A stretch of DNA of 38,310 nucleotides from Bacteroidota bacterium (GCA_003242315.1 QGUY01000005.1:1-38310), one strand, 5' to 3'; shown: positions 14,289 through 23,471, numbered from the stretch's first letter. The notes: a model not told the origin generated them from the letters alone. Numbers and translations are program-made.

Positions 14289-15851
14289 TCAGTCCACATT
14301 GTCGTGAAGGAACTTGTTATTACCCAGGATCGTGTTATCGTCGTTGAGATTATACTTTGATATATACGACTCTGAGCTATGCGGAACGCTTTGCATCTTG
14401 ACACCGCGACGCAGGTAAGCGGGCAGTGACCACTTCTCGTTGAATTCCTCTTTCGTCATTTCATGGCGACGGGCATTCTTGAGTTGCTCTTTGCGTTCTC
14501 TTGCTTCAGCTTCAAGACGTTCGCGCGTTTTGGTCAGTTCCATCATGCGCTGTTCATCCAGCAGCTGCTCTTCGTACCGCGCCGTCAACTCATCCTGTTC
14601 CTCTTCCGCGAGCAAACTTTCCTCATCAGGCTCAGGGGTTTGTTCCTTTTTCGTTTCTTCCACTTTCAGGAAAGGACCGCTGAAGGTAATCTCACGTTCT
14701 ACCTGACGTTCCGGCTCTTTGGGTGCAGCGGGTTTGGTTGCTGCCGGCTCAGTGCGCACAGTCATTTCCTTGGCACCCTCATTAATTGTATTGTCCGGAG
14801 CAAAGAGCCAGGTTTGTCCGCGGTCGAGTTCAATGACTTTTCGTGTTTCCTTCTGGTAAGCCTTCATTGTTTCCGAAACAAAACCGGTCGCAATGACGGT
14901 AACCCGGATCCTGTCGCCCAGTTGCTCATCAACACCGTGGCCGAAGATCATTTCAGCTTCGTCGCCAGCTTCGGTTTGAATGTATTCCGTGATCTCCGAC
15001 AGTTCATCCATCGACAGTTCAGCTTCTGTTCCTGAGATGATGGAGAGCAAAATCTTCTTAGCGCCATGGATATCGCGGTTATCGAGTAGCGGAGACGCCA
15101 GCGCTTCCTCAGCAGCGCGACGCGCGCGGTTTTCGCCGCGGGTTTCCGACATGCCCATTACAGCCGCACCGGCATTCAGCATGACGGCACGTACGTCCTG
15201 GAAGTCGACGTTCACATAACCGGCGAGCGTAATGATTTCAGCGATACCTTTGGCGCCGGTTGTGAGCACGTTATCGGCCTGAGCAAAGGCCTGACCGATC
15301 GGGAGGTTACCGTAGATATCGCGGAGTTTGTCATTGAGTATCGTCAGCACTGTGTCGCAGTTCTGACGAAGTTCATCAATACCGATCTGCGCCTGCAGTG
15401 TTTTCTTCTTTCCTTCCCAGCTGAATGGAACGGTAACAATTCCCACGGTGAGGATGTCCATGTCCTTGGCAATCTTGGCGATTACCGGTGCCGCACCTGT
15501 GCCGGTGCCTCCTCCCATTCCCGCGGTGATGAACACCATCTTCGTTCCCTGGAGCAATTCCCTGATCTGGTCTTTGCTTTCGAGCGCGGCGGCCTTGCCG
15601 ATTTCAGGGTTCGCGCCACAACCGAGACCTTCAGTAAGGTTGGCTCCGATCTGAAGCTTGCTCGGCACCGGGCTCAAGTCAAGAGCCTGGGCGTCCGTAT
15701 TGCAAACCACGAATTCGACATCCTTGATGCCCTGATTGAACATGTGGTTTACGGCGTTGCTTCCCCCGCCGCCCACGCCGATCACCTTGATGATGGAGCG
15801 CGTGCCATGCGTTCTGGGGATGTCGAACTTGTAGGATCCTGTGTCTAACAT
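14289..15851 (-). CDS. ftsZ: Cell division tubulin-like GTPase FtsZ
   Basis: This 520-residue protein polymerises at mid-cell to form the Z-ring. The GTP-binding tubulin signature GGGTGTGAAP is at 113-122 and the T7 synergy loop NVDFQDV at 214-220; the core ends near 325. Bacteroidota features are visible after the core: a long, highly charged linker (about 400-470, rich in Glu, Arg, Lys and Gln, probably helical), the conserved C-terminal peptide LPAYLRRGVKM (476-486) for binding FtsA, and a further 34-residue tail ending FLHDNVD. In many bacteria the binding peptide is nearly terminal, so the tail is notable but I believe it is lineage-typical. It is the last gene of the dcw operon, 73 bp after ftsA. 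Confidence 0.98.
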   Translation of the reverse strand: MLDTGSYKFDIPRTHGTRSIIKVIGVGGGGSNAVNHMFNQGIKDVEFVVCNTDAQALDLSPVPSKLQIGANLTEGLGCGANPEIGKAAALESKDQIRELLQGTKMVFITAGMGGGTGTGAAPVIAKIAKDMDILTVGIVTVPFSWEGKKKTLQAQIGIDELRQNCDTVLTILNDKLRDIYGNLPIGQAFAQADNVLTTGAKGIAEIITLAGYVNVDFQDVRAVMLNAGAAVMGMSETRGENRARRAAEEALASPLLDNRDIHGAKKILLSIISGTEAELSMDELSEITEYIQTEAGDEAEMIFGHGVDEQLGDRIRVTVIATGFVSETMKAYQKETRKVIELDRGQTWLFAPDNTINEGAKEMTVRTEPAATKPAAPKEPERQVEREITFSGPFLKVEETKKEQTPEPDEESLLAEEEQDELTARYEEQLLDEQRMMELTKTRERLEAEARERKEQLKNARRHEMTKEEFNEKWSLPAYLRRGVKMQSVPHSSESYISKYNLNDDNTILGNNKFLHDNVD

Positions 15852-15924
15852 ATAAGAGTTTTTAGTGGTTGGTCGTTTGAAAAAATTCCTCGTTCAATTC
15901 ACACTGCTGTTAGCAGACCGCGTA

Positions 15925-17232
15925 TCAGTATTCGTGTTTGTCGTTAAGGTCGTCAATAAGCAAGCTTTTCGTTTTCGTCAGTATGTCGTTAAAAAAGCTA
16001 CGCGATGCTGCCAACCGCTTTGCAGGACGCGCAGGTCGGGCGGCTTCGCGCTGATCCTTGTACTTGTCTTCGCGTTCGTCAAGCGAACGGAAGCCGGCGA
16101 GCACAAGTCCGACGGCCGTCGAGTACATGGGACTCTTCACTTCTTCAATCTTACTCTTGCCTAAATGCTCATTCGGATATCCAATGCGGGTATCCATACC
16201 GGTCATGTATTCCACGAGCTGTTTGAGGTTGTTCAGCTGCGCGCCACCGCCGGTGATCACGATCCCTCCCGCCAGACGGTTTTCAAATCCGGAACTGATG
16301 ATCTCGGCGTGAGCCATTTCGATGATTTCCTCCATCCGTGCCTGAATGATGCTTGCCAGGTTCTTGACGGAAATTTCCTTGGCGCGTTGATTCCTTATGC
16401 CCGGGATAGACACGATCTCGTTCGGGCTTGCTTCTTCAGCGATGGCACGTCCGAATTTTGTCTTTAACTTTTCTGCCTGTTGGGGAAGAACGTTCAATCC
16501 CTGTTTGATATCGTTCGTGATAATATTTCCACCAAACGGAATCACGGCGGTATGCCGGATGATGTTGTCATAGAAGATCGCGATGTCGGTCGTCCCACCG
16601 CCAATGTCAATGAGGCAAACGCCAGCCTGCTTTTCGTCATCGCTGAGCGCCGCAAGGCTTGATGCCAATGGTTCGAGGATCAGGTCTTCGATTTCCAATC
16701 CTGCGCGGCGCACGCACTTGTTCACATTGTTAATAGCGTTTGTCTGTGCAGTAATGATATGGAAGTCTGCTTCCAGCCGGACGCCCGACATACCAACGGG
16801 CTCCTTGATACCGTCTTCATAGTCGACCATGTAGTCTTGCGGCATGACGTGGATGATCTGGCTTCCCGGAGGAACAACCATCCGATACATGTCCTGGGTA
16901 AGTCGCTCAACATCCGCAACGGTGATTTCGTCTTCCTTGGAGGAACAGGTTATCACGCCGTGCTGAATGAAGCTCCGGATGTGTTGTCCTGCGATACCGA
17001 CGTTGACCACCCCGATATCGATGCCCGCCTGGTCGCCGGCTTCCTTGATGGCCTTGCCAATAGCGTAGACGGTTTTGTCAATGTTGAATACGATGCCCTT
17101 TACGACACCTTCCGACTCCGCTTTGCCCATTCCGAGCACCTCAAGTTTGCCGAATTCATTTTTTCGGCCCGCGATGGCGCAGATCTTGGTAGTTCCGATA
17201 TCGAGGCCGACTACAATTTTTTCCTGTTCCAT
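15925..17232 (-). CDS. ftsA: Cell division actin-like protein FtsA
   Basis: This 435-residue protein of the actin/Hsp70 ATPase superfamily tethers FtsZ filaments to the membrane and recruits later division proteins. The phosphate-1 loop GLDIGTTKICA (about 9-19), the phosphate-2 segment CLIDIGGGTTDIA (about 207-219), the adenosine motif IVITGGGAQL (about 340-349) and the FtsA-specific 1C domain (about 85-165) are visible. The C-terminus carries an Arg/Ala-rich spacer and an amphipathic helix (SFFNDILTKTKSLLID) that should insert into the membrane. It lies between ftsQ (50-bp gap) and ftsZ, its direct partner. Confidence 0.97.
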   Translation of the reverse strand: MEQEKIVVGLDIGTTKICAIAGRKNEFGKLEVLGMGKAESEGVVKGIVFNIDKTVYAIGKAIKEAGDQAGIDIGVVNVGIAGQHIRSFIQHGVITCSSKEDEITVADVERLTQDMYRMVVPPGSQIIHVMPQDYMVDYEDGIKEPVGMSGVRLEADFHIITAQTNAINNVNKCVRRAGLEIEDLILEPLASSLAALSDDEKQAGVCLIDIGGGTTDIAIFYDNIIRHTAVIPFGGNIITNDIKQGLNVLPQQAEKLKTKFGRAIAEEASPNEIVSIPGIRNQRAKEISVKNLASIIQARMEEIIEMAHAEIISSGFENRLAGGIVITGGGAQLNNLKQLVEYMTGMDTRIGYPNEHLGKSKIEEVKSPMYSTAVGLVLAGFRSLDEREDKYKDQREAARPARPAKRLAASRSFFNDILTKTKSLLIDDLNDKHEY

Positions 17233-17282
17233 GTTAGCGTATTGTTATAGTGGTTGTTTTTGGTGTTTGTCTACATAAAAAA

Positions 17283-18068
17283 TTAGTTGTGACCCGGATT
17301 GCGTTCAGCCACGATCTGACCTTCGTATTCCAGATTCACGCGGCCGTATTTATTCCATCCGGTCCTGGGTAAAATTTCTTTATAGTAAATGCTCAGTTTC
17401 GCGAACTTGCGTTCGAAATTTTCCGGTCTGCCAAACTCGATACGTTCATCACCAACTTGCGGATACATGCTGATGCGCCCCTTGCTGTCAATGTCGAGCT
17501 GAGCAATTTGCGCTTTCCAAAATTCATCCGCCTGGATGTACTGCAACAGCTCAAGCAGTGCGCGTCCTTCTTCTGACGCTGCGATGTTATCCGACTGGAG
17601 TAGTGATGCAGCGCGTTCTCCACTGATCAGCGTCGTGCGCGATGTAAACTTGTCCGACGCCGGCATAATGGTTCCGTCCTCCGCGATGTATCCATCCGGA
17701 CCATCGTTTCTCACGATCCTCGCAAGTGGGCGGCGCAAACGCACGTTGACGACGAGATTGCCCTTGAGGTCGTTATACAGTTCGGCCTCCTTCACATAGC
17801 TGTCCTGACGGATACGTTTCTCGATCTCATTCAGATCGATGCTCTTCACGTCTGCTCCGCGAAGCGCCTCAATGTCCGTTGCCATCAGCTTCGTGATATC
17901 GCTTTCGTCCATGAAATGATTGTCGCCAATGTTTTGCATGCGGATATGCACGTCGCGGATCGTAATGACATGATGCTTGCGTTCACTGAAAGCAATCAGG
18001 GCCCCAACGAGCAGCAACCCTCCGATAATCCTGGCCTCTCTGCGAATATTGATCTTAAGCCACGCCAT
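17283..18068 (-). CDS. ftsQ: Cell division protein FtsQ
   Basis: This 261-residue bitopic membrane protein has a short basic cytoplasmic end, one transmembrane helix (about 12-28) and a periplasmic region with a POTRA-like part (about 35-115, including IEKRIRQDSYVKEAELYNDLKGNLVVNVRLRRPLARI) and a beta-domain (ISMYPQVGDERIEFG). FtsQ links early (FtsA/FtsZ) and late (FtsL/FtsW/FtsI) divisome proteins. Sequence conservation in this phylum is low; the assignment rests on the POTRA-type motif together with the murC-ftsQ-ftsA order. The start overlaps the end of murC by 14 bp, implying coupling. Confidence 0.93.
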   Translation of the reverse strand: MAWLKINIRREARIIGGLLLVGALIAFSERKHHVITIRDVHIRMQNIGDNHFMDESDITKLMATDIEALRGADVKSIDLNEIEKRIRQDSYVKEAELYNDLKGNLVVNVRLRRPLARIVRNDGPDGYIAEDGTIMPASDKFTSRTTLISGERAASLLQSDNIAASEEGRALLELLQYIQADEFWKAQIAQLDIDSKGRISMYPQVGDERIEFGRPENFERKFAKLSIYYKEILPRTGWNKYGRVNLEYEGQIVAERNPGHN

Positions 18069-19452
18069 ACTTTCGTTCCAAAAGTTTCTTTATGGGTTGA
18101 ACAAACGTATCGATATCTCCAGCACCGACTGTGACGATCAACTCGACGTCACGCCCTTCAAGTACTTCAAGCAAGTCTGCCTTGCCGCACCGAACCTTCA
18201 CTTTGCTCGTTACATCCTTCATAATCATATCCGAATCCACGCCGGGAATTGGCAGTTCACGCGCAGGATAGATATCCATCAGGATAAGTTCATCGGCCAG
18301 GCTGAGGCTCTCTGCAAAGCCGGCAGCAAAATCGCGCGTACGCGTGTACAAGTGCGGCTGAAATACAACCGTAAGCCGCCGCTCGGGATACATCGACTTA
18401 ACCGACGTGAGAAAAGCCTTTATTTCCGCAGGGTGATGCGCATAATCATCAATGAAAACCACCCGAGGGGTCTGCAGGATGAACTCGAACCGACGCTTCA
18501 CGCCCTTGAACGACTTCAGGCCTTCGCGTATGCGATCTATTTCAACGCCGCACAGGCTCGCAGCCACGCTCGCGGCTATGGCGTTTTCGACATTATGAAA
18601 ACCGGGGACACCAAGCTCAATTTTTTCTACTGCAGCAAAACCATGCAACTCGAATTCAAAAAATCCGCGCTTTGCGGTGATATTGCCGGCAAAAAACTGT
18701 CCCCGGGATAAACCGTAAGTATGTGTATGTATTCGTGCCGTCCCTGCGGCGAGGAGGTCCGCCACTGATTCATGAATCACCAGATGGCCGCCGTCGCGCA
18801 CCTGACCGATAAACTCGCGATATGAGCTTACCATTTGATCATGATTCCCATAAATGTCCAAATGATCCGGATCCGCAGAAGTCACTACTGCGATCTGCGG
18901 GAACAATCTGAGGAAGGAACGATCAAATTCATCAGCTTCAGCCACGACTATAGTCCCTTCCGAGCGGTCACCGCTCGTGACGAGATTCGATTCATAATTA
19001 GCCGTAACCCCGCCTAGAAATGCTACCATACCCTTGCCGGCAACGCGAAGGATGTGCGCAATTAGCGACGACGTCGTGGTCTTGCCATGCGTGCCGGCAA
19101 CAGCAACAGTTGGAAACTCACCCGCAATCAGTCCCAACACTTCGGACCGCTTCATCAGCTTGTACCCTTCGTTGCGGAGGTAGTTGAGTTCCTGGTGGTC
19201 TTTCGGCAGCGCCGGAGTAAACACTACCAACGATCCGGCTTTATCCTCGCGAACTTCTGCAGGAATGAGATCTACGCTGTCGTCATAATGGATCTCCATT
19301 CCTTCCGCGCTCAGTTGATCGGTTAACGTTGTACGCGTCCGGTCATATCCCCATACACGCGCTCCGCCACGATGGAACCACCGGGCAAGGGCGCTCATGC
19401 CTATGCCGCCGATTCCAAGGAAGTACACGTTATTATATTGACCGGTATTCAT
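18055..19452 (-). CDS. murC: UDP-N-acetylmuramate--L-alanine ligase
   Basis: This 465-residue Mur ligase adds L-Ala to UDP-MurNAc, the first amino-acid step of peptidoglycan precursor synthesis in the cytoplasm. The N-terminal UDP-binding Rossmann part has FLGIGGIGMSALARWFHRGG, the central ATP-binding domain has GTHGKTTTSSLIAH (about 118-131; the His is typical of MurC), and the C-terminal ligase domain has DDYAHHPAEIKA and FQPHLYTRTRDF. It lies 4 bp after murG and overlaps ftsQ, within the dcw operon. Confidence 0.97.
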   Translation of the reverse strand: MNTGQYNNVYFLGIGGIGMSALARWFHRGGARVWGYDRTRTTLTDQLSAEGMEIHYDDSVDLIPAEVREDKAGSLVVFTPALPKDHQELNYLRNEGYKLMKRSEVLGLIAGEFPTVAVAGTHGKTTTSSLIAHILRVAGKGMVAFLGGVTANYESNLVTSGDRSEGTIVVAEADEFDRSFLRLFPQIAVVTSADPDHLDIYGNHDQMVSSYREFIGQVRDGGHLVIHESVADLLAAGTARIHTHTYGLSRGQFFAGNITAKRGFFEFELHGFAAVEKIELGVPGFHNVENAIAASVAASLCGVEIDRIREGLKSFKGVKRRFEFILQTPRVVFIDDYAHHPAEIKAFLTSVKSMYPERRLTVVFQPHLYTRTRDFAAGFAESLSLADELILMDIYPARELPIPGVDSDMIMKDVTSKVKVRCGKADLLEVLEGRDVELIVTVGAGDIDTFVQPIKKLLERKYGVA

Positions 19453-19456
19453 TCGT

Positions 19457-20590
19457 TCAGTTCGTCTCTTGTTGTGTTGTACCCTTCACCAGCTTTTCAA
19501 TTTCATCCACGATGTCGCGCGTAGCATTTGGTCTGGCGAACTTCGCTATATTCCTGCTCAGCTCTTCTGCGCGTTGCTTGTCAAACATGAGCCTGAGCGC
19601 TTCATCTACGAGTCTGTCAACCGCTTCGTTGTCAGGAACCATCACAGCGGCGCCGCGTGACGTAAGCGCCTCTGCGTTTTTTCGCTGGTGATCTTCCGCA
19701 ACATTTGGTGACGGCACCAGGATACACGGCTTTTGCGCAATGCACAGTTCCGATACCGCGAGTGCTCCCGAGCGTGACACAACCACGTCTGCCGCGGCGT
19801 ATGCCAGATCCATCTCCCGGATAAAGTCGTGTATACGCATGCGGCTCGTGTTATAGGAGCTTACCCTGTCCTTGCAAGCGAGATAATAGTTCTTACCCGT
19901 TTGCCATATCACTTGCACGCGCGCGTCGATGAGTTTCTCAATGCCGGCAAGCACACTTTCATTTATCGTCCTCGCGCCAAGGCTTCCTCCAAGGATTAAC
20001 AAAGTCTTGTTGTCGTCATCGAAACCAAAATGACGCAGTCCCTCCGCCCTCTTGCTTTCAATGTGCAGCAAGTCTTTCCGGACAGGATTACCTGTTAGCA
20101 CAATCTTTTCGCGCGGAAAGTATTTTTCCATGCCTTCATAGGCCACGCAAACCCGATTCACTTTACCCGCGACTTGCTTATTCGCAAGTCCGGCAAACGA
20201 GTTCTGCTCCTGGATAAGCGATGGTATGCCGCGCCGCGTCGCTGCCATCAGCACCGGGCCACTCGCGAATCCACCCGTACCGACAACCACATCCGGACGA
20301 AACGCCTTGAGGATCGACTTTGCCTTGAAGTAACTCGCCACGACCTTTACAGGGAAAAGGAGGTTAGACAGCGTGAGTCGGCGTTGCAGACCACTTATCC
20401 ACAAGCCAATGATCTTGTATCCCGCCTCCGGCACACGCGTCATCTCCATTCTCCCCTTCGCGCCCACGAACAAAATCTCAGCTTGCGGATACCGTTCGCG
20501 AAACTCGTTGGCGATAGCCAACGCAGGAAAAATGTGACCACCCGTTCCTCCTCCGCTTACGATCATTCGATATGGTTTCTGTTTATCCAA
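19457..20590 (-). CDS. murG: UDP-GlcNAc:undecaprenyl-PP-MurNAc-pentapeptide GlcNAc transferase
   Basis: This 377-residue GT-B glycosyltransferase converts lipid I to lipid II at the cytoplasmic face of the membrane. The N-terminal G-loop SGGGTGGHIFPALAIANEF, the middle GTGGFASGPVLMAA and the C-terminal GGSLGARTINESV and SRSGALAVSELCIAQKP, which bind the UDP-GlcNAc donor, are all visible. The start is uncertain: TTG at 20590 keeps the full first beta strand and has AAGGA just upstream, while the first ATG (20566) would start only four residues before the G-loop. The gene follows ftsW with an 8-bp gap. Confidence 0.97.
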   Translation of the reverse strand: MDKQKPYRMIVSGGGTGGHIFPALAIANEFRERYPQAEILFVGAKGRMEMTRVPEAGYKIIGLWISGLQRRLTLSNLLFPVKVVASYFKAKSILKAFRPDVVVGTGGFASGPVLMAATRRGIPSLIQEQNSFAGLANKQVAGKVNRVCVAYEGMEKYFPREKIVLTGNPVRKDLLHIESKRAEGLRHFGFDDDNKTLLILGGSLGARTINESVLAGIEKLIDARVQVIWQTGKNYYLACKDRVSSYNTSRMRIHDFIREMDLAYAAADVVVSRSGALAVSELCIAQKPCILVPSPNVAEDHQRKNAEALTSRGAAVMVPDNEAVDRLVDEALRLMFDKQRAEELSRNIAKFARPNATRDIVDEIEKLVKGTTQQETN

Positions 20591-20598
20591 ATCCTTTG

Positions 20599-21780
20599 CT
20601 ATGCAGCCTTGCTTGCGATCTTGTTTGTTGAGATACGTCTGCCCGCACTATCCGATTGCGTCACGAAATCCTCTTGCTCCCCGCGACTGACGCTCAGGAT
20701 TATGCCAATTGCAAGCCCGGAGAACACCATCGACGTACCTCCCATGGAAATGAGCGGCAAGGGTTGTCCCGTGATTGGCCCAAGTCCTACAACTACACCC
20801 ATGTTAACCAACGCCTGACAAACAAGATCGAAACTCAAGCCCGCCGACAACAACCCTCCAAAAGCCCGCTCACTTTTGTACGCCGCTTTCATTCCACGAT
20901 GAAGCAAAATGAGGTAGAGCAAAACGATGGTGACACCACCGATCAGCCCATACTCCTCTATTATTATGGCAAAAATGAAATCCGAATATGGGTGCGGCAG
21001 AATGTTGCGTTGATCGCTGTTGCCTGGGCCCTTCCCCGTAATTCCGCCCGAGGCAACAGCAATGCGAGCGTGACGCGCCTGGAACGGAAGTTCATCGCCT
21101 TCAATGAAAGCGGTGATGCGGTGCATGGCCGTTTCGGCACGAACGCCGTATTTAAGACCAAGTGCGCCGAACAACACGCCGACGAACATCAGCATCGCGA
21201 GATAGCGTGCAGGCACCCTGCCGATGAACATGATCAACATGCACGTAAGCAGCAGCAGGATTGCTGTTGAAAGGTTAGTCAGCGCGATGAGACCGCAGAT
21301 TGTTCCGCACCAGAATAATATCGGTATAAGCGACTCCTTGATGTCGCCGATATTTTGCTGCCGCTTCGCCAGCATGCTCGCCAGGTTAACGATCAACGCC
21401 AGTCCGGCAAAGTCTGAAGGCTGAAACGATGTATTGATCACCGGAATTTGGATCCACCGTGCAGCATCGTTCAGCGTAACACCATTTGTGAATGTGAAAA
21501 TGAGCAAAGGAACGCTGATCCACAGTCCGATCTTGGAAAGACCGGAGTAATAGCGATAGTCGACGCGATGTGCAAGCCACATCGCGACGAGTCCGATGAT
21601 GACGTGCATCGTATGCGTGATGATCAGTCGCTCAGGGCTTACCATGCGTCGGTATGCCAGCGTCCCGATGGAACTGTACACGACGAGAATGCTCACGAGC
21701 GACAAGGCAAACACCACAGCCCATATCACCCTGTCGCCCTTGAGATTGTTGTCAGCCCATGTTTTAATGCCACTGATCAT
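20599..21780 (-). CDS. ftsW: Lipid II polymerase of the SEDS family, FtsW
   Basis: This 393-residue protein has about ten transmembrane helices and SEDS hallmarks: INTSFQPSDFAGLALIVNLA (region with the conserved Pro-Ser), GNSDQRNILPHPYSDFIFAIIIEEYGLIGG, and QALVNMGVVVGLGPITGQPLPLISMGGTSM near the C-terminus. FtsW is the division-specific peptidoglycan glycosyltransferase and works with the transpeptidase encoded upstream in the operon. RodA is the alternative; the dcw location favours FtsW. It follows the small helical-protein gene by 6 bp. Confidence 0.95.
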   Translation of the reverse strand: MISGIKTWADNNLKGDRVIWAVVFALSLVSILVVYSSIGTLAYRRMVSPERLIITHTMHVIIGLVAMWLAHRVDYRYYSGLSKIGLWISVPLLIFTFTNGVTLNDAARWIQIPVINTSFQPSDFAGLALIVNLASMLAKRQQNIGDIKESLIPILFWCGTICGLIALTNLSTAILLLLTCMLIMFIGRVPARYLAMLMFVGVLFGALGLKYGVRAETAMHRITAFIEGDELPFQARHARIAVASGGITGKGPGNSDQRNILPHPYSDFIFAIIIEEYGLIGGVTIVLLYLILLHRGMKAAYKSERAFGGLLSAGLSFDLVCQALVNMGVVVGLGPITGQPLPLISMGGTSMVFSGLAIGIILSVSRGEQEDFVTQSDSAGRRISTNKIASKAA

Positions 21781-21786
21781 CCGCTG

Positions 21787-22074
21787 TTATCGTGTAAGAG
21801 TCTTGATATATGATTCCAAATGGATGCGAACAAGGTCCGCCGCGATCCTCACCTTTAGCATATCGTGTCCTTCCTCGTCAGCAAGCCAAAGGCAGTACAT
21901 GCACTCTGCCAGGGCGCGTTTGGCTGTTGCGAGGCGCCGGAGTTTGGTGTCTGACGTTCCTTCCTCAAATGCAGCAGCCGTGCAATCTGCAACCAGAAGG
22001 GCATAATCATAGGCCGGCTGAGCCAGCGCAAAAGCTTTGTGGTACATGGCGAACCGGGCTACGGCATTCACCAT
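21787..22074 (-). CDS. Small helical protein resembling the S23/Avd four-helix-bundle family
   Basis: The first ATG (22074) gives 95 residues; the frame is open up to a TTG at 22110 (107 residues, 11 bp after murD), so the start is unsure. The product is soluble, entirely helical in character and cationic at its N-terminus. The middle (AAAFEEGTSDTKLRRLATAKRALAE, then CLWLADEEG) follows the IAEG-x-RxSxxEFxxFLxIAxGSxxELxxxLxxAxxLG pattern of four-helix-bundle proteins related to ribosomal-protein-S23/Avd. Such proteins are usually encoded in 23S rRNA intervening sequences, beside diversity-generating reverse transcriptases or as solitary genes, not inside dcw clusters. Here it lies between murD and ftsW, only 6 bp from ftsW, so it should be made with the division proteins. 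No function is known; family assignment is by eye. Confidence 0.6.
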   Translation of the reverse strand: MVNAVARFAMYHKAFALAQPAYDYALLVADCTAAAFEEGTSDTKLRRLATAKRALAECMYCLWLADEEGHDMLKVRIAADLVRIHLESYIKTLTR

Positions 22075-22121
22075 CTTGTACACGTGCTTTCGAATGATTC
22101 GCTTCTTCAATTCGGTATCAG

Positions 22122-23471
22122 TTATGCGTTTACACCTTCTTCTTCAGCCAGTTCCTTCACCGCCGCTCTGAACTGGTCGCCGCGATCCTCGTAGTTTCTG
22201 AACAAATCGAAACTTGCGCATGCCGGTGAAAGCAGCACGACATCGCCAGACTCAGCTTCCTTCAATGCCATCCGGACCAGCTCGCGGACATCTTGCGTTT
22301 CACGAATTATCGCCACGACATCGCGGAAGGCCCGACGGAGTTTTTCGTTGTCCTTTCCAAGGCATATGAGAACCTTCACTTTCTTTTTCACCTCATCCAT
22401 AATCTGCCCGTAGTCATTGCCTTTGTCTATTCCGCCCGCAATCCAGATAAGCGGACCCGGATAGCTGCTAAGGGCATAGGCAACCGAGTCGACGTTTGTC
22501 GCCTTGGAATCGTTGATGAATGTCACGCCTTTAATGGTACCCACGGGTTCAAGGCGGTGTGGCGCATTCCGGAATGTCAATAATGCCTTGCGTATTTCAT
22601 CCGCACGAACACCCGCCAACCGGGCTGCCGATACAGCTGCCATGGTATTGATGAGGTTATGCGGACCGACAAGCGTCGTGTCGGATTGTTTTACGCGAAA
22701 TGTTTCACCCACCGTGAAGACCATTTCCTTTCCGTCGTAATACGACTCAGTTTCGCGGCGAAGCGACACGCGAATTTGTTGAGGACGAATGACACGTCGG
22801 ATGACTTCTTCCGATATGATGGGATCATCGGCCACATAGATGAAGTACCGGTCCGAACCCATATTTCGGATGAGTTGGAATTTCGAATCCGTATACTCTG
22901 ACATTGACTTATACCGGTCGAGGTGATCCGGAGTGATATTCAGCAGTATGCCTACAAGCGGATTAAACGACGTAGTTCCATCAAGCTGAAAGCTACTCAC
23001 CTCAAGCACGTACCAGTCGTAATTGCCTGAGGCAACCTGACGCGCGAAGCTGATACCTACATTGCCGGCGAGTGCGACATTGTATCCCGCTTCGCGAAGC
23101 AAGTGATAGGTGAGCAGCGTGGTCGTCGTCTTTCCGTTAGTCCCGGTTATCGCGATGATGTTACTGCGCGTGTATCGGAAGGCAAATTCAATCTCGTCGA
23201 TAATTTCGATGCCTGCTTTTTTTGCAGCGGCTACAGCCGGCGCACTCGGTGGTATTCCCGGACTTTTTACCATTAGGTTGCAATCAAGAACGCGTTCAAG
23301 GGTATGCGTTCCTTCTTCAAAGTCCACGTCGGCAGCCTTCAATTCAGCCTTATACTTGTCGGCTATGGTACCCCGATCGGAAACAAATACCTCGTAACCC
23401 TGCGCCTTCGCAAGAAGGGCGGCTCCTGTTCCGCTTTCACCTGCGCCCAATATGGTTACGCGTTGCTTCAT
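22122..23471 (-). CDS. murD: UDP-N-acetylmuramoyl-L-alanine--D-glutamate ligase
   Basis: The start is set at the ATG at 23469-23471, which forms an ATGA overlap with the mraY stop; the frame is open to 23690, but that extension lies inside mraY and lacks family features. The 449-residue product begins KQRVTILGAGESGTGAALLAK (UDP-binding Rossmann part), has the ATP-binding loop ITGTNGKTTTTLLTYHLL, and a C-terminal domain with VTFINDSKATNVDSV and LLSPACASFDLFRNYEDRGDQF, the classic MurD end. It adds D-Glu to UDP-MurNAc-L-Ala in the cytoplasm. The helical-protein gene follows. Confidence 0.97.
   Translation of the reverse strand: MKQRVTILGAGESGTGAALLAKAQGYEVFVSDRGTIADKYKAELKAADVDFEEGTHTLERVLDCNLMVKSPGIPPSAPAVAAAKKAGIEIIDEIEFAFRYTRSNIIAITGTNGKTTTTLLTYHLLREAGYNVALAGNVGISFARQVASGNYDWYVLEVSSFQLDGTTSFNPLVGILLNITPDHLDRYKSMSEYTDSKFQLIRNMGSDRYFIYVADDPIISEEVIRRVIRPQQIRVSLRRETESYYDGKEMVFTVGETFRVKQSDTTLVGPHNLINTMAAVSAARLAGVRADEIRKALLTFRNAPHRLEPVGTIKGVTFINDSKATNVDSVAYALSSYPGPLIWIAGGIDKGNDYGQIMDEVKKKVKVLICLGKDNEKLRRAFRDVVAIIRETQDVRELVRMALKEAESGDVVLLSPACASFDLFRNYEDRGDQFRAAVKELAEEEGVNA

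Noticed and set aside
20174..21270. Plus-strand frames of about 200 codons across murG and ftsW
   Set aside because: They lie antisense to well-conserved genes and encode charged, motif-free sequence with no promoter or operon context.
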